NCBI RefSeq assembly: GCF_003937915.1
Contig: NZ_RHUM01000010.1
Coordinates: 110,713-174,712 of the forward strand
DNA: 64,000 nt
Direction: 5' to 3'
Origin: Erwinia sp. 198
Lineage (GTDB): Bacteria; Pseudomonadota; Gammaproteobacteria; Enterobacterales; Enterobacteriaceae
In this document: positions 56,918-64,000 of the stretch, one piece after another
Layout of the letters: every line of letters begins with the position of its first letter
How positions within the stretch are numbered: position 1 is the stretch's first letter
The notes under the pieces: model-generated
Database searches by the model: none
What the model was told of the DNA's origin: nothing
Seen by the model: the letters and a program-made list of their open reading frames with translations, nothing else
Translations under genes and position numbers: made by a program

Positions 56918-57979
56918 ATGAACGCACCACAGCAGGAGAAGATGGGGCAGAATATGCTGCTAAAAATGGCGACGCTGGTCGTGGTTTTAGCTGGCATTAA
57001 GGCAGCTTCGGCTATCCTGGTTCCCTTTTTACTGGCCCTGTTTCTGGCCATTATTTTAAACCCGCTGGTTACTGCTCTGATGCGGCGCGGCGTCCGGCGC
57101 GGTATGGCTATCAGCCTGGTGATCGCGGCGGTGCTGGTTGCCTTCGGGCTGCTGGTGGCGATGATTGCCGGTTCGGCGGATGAGTTCTCTACCGTTTATC
57201 CGCAGCTTCAGCAGCAAATGACGCAAAGGCTGGCGCAGCTTCAGCATGTTGTCGCGCCTTTTCATATTAATCTTTCTACGAACAGCCTGGCGGCCCGGCT
57301 CGATCCCAACGCCATTATGGGCATGGCGACGCTGATCCTCAGCCAGTTTTCCGGCGCGCTGACCAACCTGGTGCTGCTGATTATGACGGTGGTATTTATG
57401 CTGTTTGAGGTGCATCACCTGCCCTACAAGCTGCGTTTCGCGCTGATCAATCCTAAAATTCGCATCGCCGGGCTGCATAAAGCGCTAAAAGGCGTTACCC
57501 ATTACCTGGCGTTGAAAACGCTGATTAGCCTGATTACCGGGTTCTCCGTGTGGCTGGTGCTGATGCTGCTGGATGTGCAGTTCGCGCTAATGTGGGGCGT
57601 GGTGGCGTTCGTTTTAAACTATATTCCCAATATCGGCCCTATTATTGCCGGTATTCCGCCCATGCTGCAGGCGCTGCTGCTAAACGGCGTGTATGAAGCG
57701 GCGCTGGTCGCGGCGCTTTTCAGCGCCATCCATATGGTGTTTGGCAATATGCTGGAGCCGCGCGTGATGGGAAAAGGGCTGGGGCTTTCCAGCCTGGTGG
57801 TATTCCTGTCGCTGATTTTCTGGGGCTGGCTGCTGGGGCCGGTAGGGATGCTGCTCTCCGTACCGCTCACCAGCGTGTGTAAAATCCTGATGGAAACCAC
57901 GCCGGGCGGCAGCAAACTGGCGATCCTGCTGGGCAACGGCAGGCCGCCGAGGACGGCAAAATCCAAACTGCAAAAATAG
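56918..57979 (+). CDS. yhhT: AI-2E family transporter YhhT
   Basis: 353 residues, PerM/AI-2E exporter family. Membrane helices at both ends and a central amphipathic region; motif VVAFVLNYIPNIGPIIAGIPP is the family signature. ATG 56918 has GGAGAAGG just upstream. Substrate unknown. Divergent from yhhS as in E. coli. Confidence 0.94.
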   Translation: MNAPQQEKMGQNMLLKMATLVVVLAGIKAASAILVPFLLALFLAIILNPLVTALMRRGVRRGMAISLVIAAVLVAFGLLVAMIAGSADEFSTVYPQLQQQMTQRLAQLQHVVAPFHINLSTNSLAARLDPNAIMGMATLILSQFSGALTNLVLLIMTVVFMLFEVHHLPYKLRFALINPKIRIAGLHKALKGVTHYLALKTLISLITGFSVWLVLMLLDVQFALMWGVVAFVLNYIPNIGPIIAGIPPMLQALLLNGVYEAALVAALFSAIHMVFGNMLEPRVMGKGLGLSSLVVFLSLIFWGWLLGPVGMLLSVPLTSVCKILMETTPGGSKLAILLGNGRPPRTAKSKLQK

Positions 57980-57982
57980 TCG

Positions 57983-58927
57983 TCAGCGTGCGTCAAAGAC
58001 GCTGGTATCGGTTATTGCCTGCACCTTAATCTTGTTGGGCAAGATCGCCAGCGAGGAGAAGAGATCGGCAACCTGCTGAACTTTAGCGATATCTTCTGCC
58101 GTAACCGGCCGTATGCCATGAGAAATACGGCCGGTAATGCCTTTCGACACTTCCGGCGGCAGCCGAGTCAGCGACGAATAAACTTTATTATACGCAACCG
58201 GATGTGCTATTCCCCAGGCGCGAGCCTGCGCCAGCCGACGCGCAAAATCGGCGATAGCCAACCGCTTTTGCGCATCTTTTAGCGAGCTGCCGGTAGCGGT
58301 GACAAACGAGAGCGCTGTGGTCAGCCCTTTGCCGTCGCGTAGTAGCCGCGCACCATGCTGTTCAGCGATACCCAGATAGGGATCGAAGGTGGCCCAGGCG
58401 GCGATTTGGCCGGAATTAAAGGCCGCGCTGGCGTCGGTCGGCAGGACAAAGCGTACCGAAACCACCGTTTGTGGCACTCCGGCCTCTTCCAGCGCTTCAT
58501 AGAGCAAGTGCTGCGAAATACTGCCGCGCGCGGAGGAAACCACCACCGTTTTTCCGGCCAGATCCCTGACGCTGTGCAGCGGTGAATCAGCGGGTACGAT
58601 CAGTCCATTGCTCGCGCTGTCGCCCACGTTGGTGGCGATAATTTTCAGATCGACGCCGCCCGAAGCCGCCATCAGCACCGGCAGATCGCCCGCATAAGCG
58701 GTATCTACTGCGCCAGCACGCTGGGCTTCAAACAGCGGCGCGGCGCCCTGAAAGTTGGCCCAGCGGTAGTCATAAGGCGCGTCTTTCATCACGCCGGAAG
58801 CCTCCACCAGCGATCTTAGATTCCGCGCCTGGTCACCCAATACCAGCGTCACTTTTTCCGCTTTTGCCACGCTGGCTATCAGGCTTATGCCCAGCAGCAG
58901 CGCCAGCGCGCTTGTTCCCACTTTCAT
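57983..58927 (-). CDS. SsuA/TauA-type ABC substrate-binding protein, orphan
   Basis: 314 residues with signal peptide (MKVGTSALALLLGISLIASVAKA). Type II periplasmic binding fold of the nitrate/sulfonate/taurine group: YAGDLPVLMAASGG, LAGKTVVVSSARGSISQHLL and AFNSGQIAAWATFDPY. No permease or ATPase gene is nearby, so it must use a transporter encoded elsewhere or act alone. Ten bases after the class II aldolase stop; likely one transcript. Confidence 0.85.
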   Translation of the reverse strand: MKVGTSALALLLGISLIASVAKAEKVTLVLGDQARNLRSLVEASGVMKDAPYDYRWANFQGAAPLFEAQRAGAVDTAYAGDLPVLMAASGGVDLKIIATNVGDSASNGLIVPADSPLHSVRDLAGKTVVVSSARGSISQHLLYEALEEAGVPQTVVSVRFVLPTDASAAFNSGQIAAWATFDPYLGIAEQHGARLLRDGKGLTTALSFVTATGSSLKDAQKRLAIADFARRLAQARAWGIAHPVAYNKVYSSLTRLPPEVSKGITGRISHGIRPVTAEDIAKVQQVADLFSSLAILPNKIKVQAITDTSVFDAR

Positions 58928-58936
58928 CTTTTTTCC

Positions 58937-59701
58937 TTAAAGCGCGTTACGCGTCAGCTGACGAATATAGGCATCCCAGTGCAGCAGATACTTTTTATTT
59001 TTTATGCCGTTATCAAAAACCCGCGCGGCTTTTTCGGCCACGCTGTCGGGCACAATGCTCAGCCCGGCGCCGCCAGACTGGGCCGCCAGCTGCGCCACGC
59101 ACGCTCTTTCCAGGTAGTAAAGGTTGTAAAAGGCCTCTTCCAGATTTTCACCGCAGGTCAGCAGGCCATGATTACGCAGGATCAGCGCGTTCAGATCGCC
59201 CAGATCGGCGACGATACGCTGCTGTTCATCCAAATCCAGCGCGATGCCTTCGTAATCGTGATAGGCCAGCCTGCGGTAAAAACGCATACTGTGCTGTGAA
59301 ATCATCAGCAGGCCGTTTTTCTGCGCCGCCACGCCAATGCCCGCCGCCGTATGGGTATGCAGTACGGCGTGCGTATGCGGGCGGGCGCGATGAATAGCGC
59401 TGTGGATAACGTAGCCAGCCGGGTTGATGCCTGAGCCGACAGGATCGTCAATGATTTCGCCGTCCAGATCGACTTTCACCAGCGTTTCCGGCGCGATTTC
59501 GTCGAAGGTTTGTCCGTAAGCGTTGATCAGGAAATGCGGCCTGTCGCCCGGCACCCGCAGCGAAAAGTGGGTGTAGATATGATCGGTCCAGCGCAGCCGC
59601 GCGGCCAGCTGGTAACACTGGGCCAGTTTGATACGAGCCTGCCACTCCGCGTCGGTAATACGCGCGCGAAGCGATTCGGCGGAATGCAGTGCGCCACTCA
59701 T
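58937..59701 (-). CDS. Class II aldolase/adducin family protein
   Basis: 254 residues from ATG 59701 (AGGAGG ribosome site). Zinc-dependent fold: His ligands in HTHTAAGIGV and LRNHGLLTCG, plus substrate region YTHFSLRVPG and NAYGQTFDEI. Such proteins cleave sugar phosphates or have lost aldolase activity. Pairing with a sulfonate-type binding protein hints at sulfur or organic-acid metabolism, but the substrate cannot be named. Confidence 0.85.
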   Translation of the reverse strand: MSGALHSAESLRARITDAEWQARIKLAQCYQLAARLRWTDHIYTHFSLRVPGDRPHFLINAYGQTFDEIAPETLVKVDLDGEIIDDPVGSGINPAGYVIHSAIHRARPHTHAVLHTHTAAGIGVAAQKNGLLMISQHSMRFYRRLAYHDYEGIALDLDEQQRIVADLGDLNALILRNHGLLTCGENLEEAFYNLYYLERACVAQLAAQSGGAGLSIVPDSVAEKAARVFDNGIKNKKYLLHWDAYIRQLTRNAL

Positions 59702-59905
59702 AAAATCCTCCTGAATACAGCGTGATGGAAGGCCGAAGCCGGGCCAGGGCATCCTGACACACAAGAAACGTATGGCGGAAACGATCAATCTGAGAATAAA
59801 TTGCATAAAATTAGCTAAGCGACGGCGCGCCTGAATTTTTTTTCAGCGCCATGCTACCTTTACCCTTTCAGGTGGCGCAGGGATGCCGCTAACAGAGGAC
59901 AATGA

Positions 59906-61474
59906 ATGGATCGGCCGAAAAGAAGCAGTGAAAAAAGAGGCGTGCTGCTGGCGATCGCTGGCACAGTGCCGCTGCTCCTTTGCCTGATCTTTACCTTTAT
60001 CGACGCCAGGCAGATCGTTAAGCGCCAGCAGGCGGCGACCGCGGGTATGCTGCTGGCGCATGCCGAAGCAATTGGCGACCGGGCCTGGGATACCATTGGC
60101 GAACTTCAGGCGTTTTCAAAAAGACCCTGCGGAGAGATCAATGACGAGCTGAGGAAGTATGCGGCGCTGTCCCCCTATTTTCGCTCAATAGGCGTTATGC
60201 GCGAGGGTCGGATAACCTGTTCTTCCGCATTCGGCGGGATGCATAACGATATCGCTACCGTTATTCAGCGTCAGCCGCCGACGGATCGAAAAGCGAAGTG
60301 GATGCTTTCGTTAAGCAAAACCTGGGCGGTGAAAGACAGACCTGCCGTGATTTTTATGCACGATACGCCCGCGCATTCCGGCGCTTTTGTGATAATTGAC
60401 GGCCAGTATTTACTGGATGTGATGAGCGCGGTCGGGAAAAGCCAGCATAACAGTATCCGGCTGCGGTTCGGCGGCGGCTTTGCCTTGCGCAGCGGCGCAA
60501 TCGTCAATCAGCCGTCGGGGCTGCTTCAGCCCGTGACGCTCAGCGAAGGTTCCAGCCGCTATCCTATCGACGTCGAGGTGACTTCACCCGCCAGCGATAT
60601 TGCCTTTACCTGGCGTCAGGGTCTGTTTACCTTCGTGCCGATGGCGCTGATCCTGTCGCTGCTGTTGATGACCGTGACCAACAACTGGCTGAAGCGTAAG
60701 CTTTCTTCCCGCGACCAGCTGCGGCAAGCCATACTGCATCGCGAATTTTCCGTTAACTATCAGCCCGTTTATCATATGGTTACAGGTAAAGCCAGCGGCG
60801 CTGAAGTGCTGATGCGCTGGCAGCGGCCTGACGGTCACTGGGTAAGGCCAGATATGTTTATCAACGCGGCGGAAGCGGAAGAGATGATCATACCTTTGAC
60901 CCGTCATCTGATGGAGCTGGTGCTGGAGGATGCCAAACAGTGGAGCCTGCCGCCGGATTTCCGGCTGGCGATTAACGTAGCCGCCGCACACGTCCAGCAC
61001 GACGATTTTGTCGAGGATATCCGCTATTTTGCTCGTGGCATGGCGATACATCGACCGGATATCACGCTGGAACTGACCGAGCGCAGCCTGCTTTCCGACG
61101 GAGAAGACGTCGTGCAAAAGCTCCAGCTGCTGCGTAATGAAGGTATCCATATCGCCATTGATGACTTTGGCACCGGCCACTGCTCGCTCTCTTATCTGCA
61201 AACCTTCCCGCTGGATTACCTGAAAATCGACCGTGGCTTCATCAACGCCATTGAATCGACCACGGGCGAAGCACCGGTGCTGGACGCTATCATCACGCTA
61301 AGCCACAAGCTGGGGCTAAAGATTGTGGTGGAGGGCGTAGAAAATGCCACTCAGCTTCATTATCTGCAGGCGCGCGGAGTAGTTTTTATTCAGGGATATT
61401 ATTACGCCCGCCCCATGGACAGCCGGCTATTTATGTCCTGGATACAGCAGGAGGGTCAACGCCGGCTGGTTTAA
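59906..61474 (+). CDS. CSS-motif EAL cyclic-di-GMP phosphodiesterase
   Basis: 522 residues. Two membrane segments (about 10-30 and 225-250) enclose a periplasmic CSS domain (RPCGEIND and ITCSSAFGG), a redox/DsbA-type sensor in E. coli homologues. Cytoplasmic EAL domain about 275-515: GAEVLMRW (EVL, catalytic Glu kept), INVAAAHV (Asn), ELTERSL, DDFGTGHCSL, LKIDRGF, VVEGVE. All metal and catalytic residues seem present, so it is probably active. Transcribed alone. Confidence 0.92.
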   Translation: MDRPKRSSEKRGVLLAIAGTVPLLLCLIFTFIDARQIVKRQQAATAGMLLAHAEAIGDRAWDTIGELQAFSKRPCGEINDELRKYAALSPYFRSIGVMREGRITCSSAFGGMHNDIATVIQRQPPTDRKAKWMLSLSKTWAVKDRPAVIFMHDTPAHSGAFVIIDGQYLLDVMSAVGKSQHNSIRLRFGGGFALRSGAIVNQPSGLLQPVTLSEGSSRYPIDVEVTSPASDIAFTWRQGLFTFVPMALILSLLLMTVTNNWLKRKLSSRDQLRQAILHREFSVNYQPVYHMVTGKASGAEVLMRWQRPDGHWVRPDMFINAAEAEEMIIPLTRHLMELVLEDAKQWSLPPDFRLAINVAAAHVQHDDFVEDIRYFARGMAIHRPDITLELTERSLLSDGEDVVQKLQLLRNEGIHIAIDDFGTGHCSLSYLQTFPLDYLKIDRGFINAIESTTGEAPVLDAIITLSHKLGLKIVVEGVENATQLHYLQARGVVFIQGYYYARPMDSRLFMSWIQQEGQRRLV

Positions 61475-61532
61475 ATAGTCGGGTACAGGCTGCATTAAAG
61501 CCGACGACAAAAAATCGTAACGATTTTCAATT

Positions 61533-62006
61533 TCATTTACGTAGTTTTAGCGCTGCCCGCAATGCAATCCTGACGGCGTCGTCCTCGGGAAGCATTTTCT
61601 GTTCGCTATGGACTATCCCTGCCTCTTCATGCCGGGCTTTCGTCCGTTCATTAATTCTGGCCAGCATTGTGATAATTTGTGACGAAACCCTCTGGTGCTC
61701 CTGATATATATCCCAATAGCTTTTTTTTTGATAATTCAGGAAGCGAAAATTTAATATAAATCCAATATTATCAACTAACTGAATGATTTTCATTCGCATC
61801 AGGCCTGAGCATTCAGGCATTAATATAGCCCGTTCTGCAGGCCCTGCTTTGTCGGTAATTTCTCCACTCCCAGGCTTTATCTGCTTTTGCGAATAAACCC
61901 TAAATTTATTAAGGAGAAAAATTTTCTGAGGCCGGAAAAATTTTAAATTAGCTTCTGTGCTTTTCAGCCAATAGTTTTCAAAATGAACGTGTTTTCTATT
62001 ATTCAT
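61533..62006 (-). CDS. Hypothetical protein, AT-rich
   Basis: 157 residues from ATG 62006 (a GTG two codons earlier is possible). Not recognised. Basic, no signal peptide, helical C-terminal part (HQRVSSQIITMLARINERTK onward). Base composition is clearly lower in GC than yhhT or proP, which suggests acquired or decaying DNA. It may not be a real gene. Confidence 0.4.
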   Translation of the reverse strand: MNNRKHVHFENYWLKSTEANLKFFRPQKIFLLNKFRVYSQKQIKPGSGEITDKAGPAERAILMPECSGLMRMKIIQLVDNIGFILNFRFLNYQKKSYWDIYQEHQRVSSQIITMLARINERTKARHEEAGIVHSEQKMLPEDDAVRIALRAALKLRK

Positions 62007-62421
62007 TACCACCCCGCCAGACTGCGACCGGCAGTATTACCGATCGAGGCAGCAGGCGCAATACTAATATTGGCAGGTAGACTGGCTTAATTTCAATGTA
62101 AAAATATGTGCCACTCCTGCTTATTTCTCTTGGCCTGGCTGACCTTCGCCGTGAATTTTTCTGGCTTTTTTGGCCGCGCCGAGGGCGTGGTTATGTCCGT
62201 TAACCATTGGTTACAAAATCTAATTCCGGGTAGAAATTATGTTACACAGCGCAGAAACGATATACTGAAAGCAGACGGATATCTGTTAACGAATGAACAA
62301 AGTTGTTATTTATCTCCGTCGACAGGGCGAAAGCCCGTACGCTATTCGCTCTGCTTTCCTGCTGCGGCGCAAGCAGAGCGGAAGATTTTTCCGGGAAACA
62401 GTCAATTACAGGGTGCTTTAT
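62007..62421. promoter_or_regulatory. proP upstream region
   Basis: 415 bases with no convincing gene; the frame in 62106-62435 lacks conserved features. In E. coli proP has an osmoregulated promoter and a sigma-38/Fis promoter here; I could not assign them. Confidence 0.4.
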
Positions 62422-63927
62422 ATGAAGCTACGTAGGAAGCGTGTTAAGCCGATTGGCTTAAAAGACGTAACGATCATTGATGATGCCAGGTTACGCAAAG
62501 CCATTACCGCAGCGTCGCTCGGTAACGCTATGGAGTGGTTTGACTTTGGGGTATACGGCTTTGTTGCCTATGCGCTGGGCCAGGTATTCTTCCCGGGCGC
62601 CGACCCTGGGGTGCAGATGATTGCCGCGCTGGCGACCTTCTCCGTTCCTTTCCTGATCCGCCCGCTTGGCGGCCTGTTCTTTGGCGCGCTGGGCGATAAG
62701 TATGGTCGTCAGAAAATCCTTTCCATTACCATTGTCATTATGTCGGTCAGTACTTTCTGTATCGGCCTGATACCTTCTCATGCCTCTATCGGCATCTGGG
62801 CGCCCATCCTGCTGCTGCTGTGTAAAATGGCACAGGGCTTCTCGGTAGGCGGCGAATATACCGGCGCCTCTATCTTTGTGGCCGAATACTCGCCTGACCG
62901 CAAGCGCGGTTTTATGGGTAGCTGGCTGGACTTCGGTTCTATTGTCGGCTTCGTCACCGGCGCAGGCCTGGTGGTGCTGATTTCTACCGTGGTCGGCGAA
63001 GCGAATTTCCTTGACTGGGGCTGGCGTATTCCGTTCTTCGTGGCGCTGCCGCTGGGCCTGATCGGCATTTATCTGCGTAACGCGCTGGAAGAAACGCCTG
63101 CTTTCCAGCAGCACGTTGAAAAGCTGGAACAGGGCGATCGCGAAGGTCTGGCCGACGGCCCGAAAGTGTCGTTTAAGGATATCGCCACCAAACACTGGAA
63201 AAGCCTGCTGGCCTGTATCGGTCTGGTGCTGTCCACCAACGTGACCTACTACATGCTGCTGACCTACATGCCCAGCTATCTGTCGCATAACCTTCACTAC
63301 TCCGAAGATCACGGCGTAATGATTATTATCGCGATTATGATTGGTATGCTGTTCGTGCAGCCGGTAATGGGCCTGATGAGCGATAAGTTCGGCCGTCGCC
63401 CGTTTGTGATTATCGGCAGTATTGCGCTGCTGCTGCTGGCGGTCCCGTGCTTTATGCTGATTAACAGTAACGTGATGGGCCTGATTTTCGCCGGTCTGCT
63501 GCTGCTGGCGGTGATCCTGAACTGCTTTACGGGCGTAATGGCTTCGTCGCTGCCGGCGATGTTTCCTACCCATATTCGCTACAGCGCGCTGGCCAGCGCC
63601 TTCAATATTTCTATTCTGATAGCGGGCCTGACGCCAACGCTGGCGGCGTGGCTGGTGGAGTACACCGCCAACCTCTATATGCCAGCCTACTATCTGATGG
63701 TGGTAGCGGTTGTGGGTCTGATTACCGGTATCATGATGAAAGAAACGGCCAATATGCCGCTGCGTGGCGCAACGCCTGCCGCCTCTGATATTGACGAGGC
63801 AAGAGAGCTGTTGCAGGAGCATCACGACAATATCGAGAGCAAGATCGAAGATATTACCGAGCAGATCGCCGAGCTGGAAGAGAAGCGTAAGCATCTGATT
63901 AACCAGCACCCCCGCATTAACGAATAA
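62422..63927 (+). CDS. proP: Proline/glycine betaine:H+ symporter ProP
   Basis: 501 residues, E. coli ProP has 500. MFS osmosensor importing proline, betaine and ectoine. ATG 62422 opens MKLRRKRVKPIGLKDVTIID. Core shows GNAMEWFDFGVYG, GALGDKYGRQK and FSVGGEYTGASIF. The tail after about 455 forms a coiled coil (ELLQEHHDNIESKIEDITEQ, then IAELEEKRKHL) that tunes the osmotic threshold. Transcribed alone with its own terminator. Confidence 0.97.
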   Translation: MKLRRKRVKPIGLKDVTIIDDARLRKAITAASLGNAMEWFDFGVYGFVAYALGQVFFPGADPGVQMIAALATFSVPFLIRPLGGLFFGALGDKYGRQKILSITIVIMSVSTFCIGLIPSHASIGIWAPILLLLCKMAQGFSVGGEYTGASIFVAEYSPDRKRGFMGSWLDFGSIVGFVTGAGLVVLISTVVGEANFLDWGWRIPFFVALPLGLIGIYLRNALEETPAFQQHVEKLEQGDREGLADGPKVSFKDIATKHWKSLLACIGLVLSTNVTYYMLLTYMPSYLSHNLHYSEDHGVMIIIAIMIGMLFVQPVMGLMSDKFGRRPFVIIGSIALLLLAVPCFMLINSNVMGLIFAGLLLLAVILNCFTGVMASSLPAMFPTHIRYSALASAFNISILIAGLTPTLAAWLVEYTANLYMPAYYLMVVAVVGLITGIMMKETANMPLRGATPAASDIDEARELLQEHHDNIESKIEDITEQIAELEEKRKHLINQHPRINE

Positions 63928-63960
63928 GCCTACAGATTTGCGTTAGCAAGTCAGCCTGAA

Positions 63961-63984
63961 AGCCCGCAGCCGCGGGCTTTTTCT
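63961..63984 (+). terminator. proP terminator
   Basis: AGCCCGC, loop AGCC, GCGGGCT, then TTTTCTTT, 34 bases after the stop: a standard Rho-independent terminator. Confidence 0.92.
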
Positions 63985-64000
63985 TTCACCTTCAGCTTTT

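Noticed and set aside
62106-62435. 109-codon ORF before proP
   Set aside because: It runs into the proP start in another frame, and its apparent hydrophobic start has no ribosome site.
62491-63909. 472-codon minus-strand ORF, His/Gln/Arg-rich
   Set aside because: Exact shadow of proP; composition is that of reverse-complemented membrane-protein codons.

Overview
The window looks like the chromosome of an Enterobacterales bacterium, most likely of the Erwiniaceae (Pantoea, Mixta or Erwinia type). The backbone follows the E. coli order around rpoH (livFGMHK, panM, rpoH, ftsXEY, rsmD, yhhL, yhhM, yhhN, zntA, tusA, yhhQ, dcrB, then yhhS and yhhT), and protein lengths closely match the E. coli ones. 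The genus is an inference. No rRNA, tRNA, CRISPR array or insertion sequence was recognised.

Layout. (1) 1-1.4 kb: AT-rich accessory DNA with tandem copies of a pesticin/phage-lysozyme-like toxin gene and an LprI-like periplasmic inhibitor between them; the complete toxin copy carries a one-base frameshift in an A7 run. (2) 1.6-18.2 kb: the conserved backbone, including a ZntR operator before zntA and a probable preQ1-I riboswitch before yhhQ. (3) 18.6-55.2 kb: a 36.6-kb catabolic island between dcrB and yhhS, which are neighbours in E. coli. Its outer parts are inositol catabolism: iolD-iolG-iolH-iolE, iolC and iolR on the left, mmsA-iolB and an iolI-like gene on the right. A 24-kb purine/urate cluster is nested between iolR and iolB. 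(4) 55.5-64 kb: yhhS, yhhT, a class II aldolase with an orphan ABC binding protein, a CSS-EAL phosphodiesterase, a small unknown ORF and proP.

How the purine cluster may work (inference from the E. coli yge/ygf genes): a UacT-type permease imports the purine. A molybdo-hydroxylase, AegA, a HydN-like ferredoxin and an FdhF-type formate dehydrogenase supply redox chemistry, with MocA making the cofactor. YgfK, SsnA, HyuA, YgeY, YgeX, YgeW and YqeA would handle ring opening, diaminopropionate cleavage, carbamoyl transfer and ATP recovery. A YgeV/UacR-like sigma-54 activator sits in the middle. A palindrome, TCTCA-N3-TGAGA, occurs upstream of three transcription units of the cluster, two of which also have very good -24/-12 promoters; this reads as one coordinated regulon.

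Most notable observations: the unusual Mo-FAD fusion of the hydroxylase; Cys in place of Sec in the formate dehydrogenase, together with a decayed yqeB (a selenium-dependent hydroxylase maturation gene) in its E. coli position; the candidate activator binding site; the nested iol/purine island; the duplicated toxin-inhibitor module; and degenerate short tandem repeats filling five convergent gene junctions.
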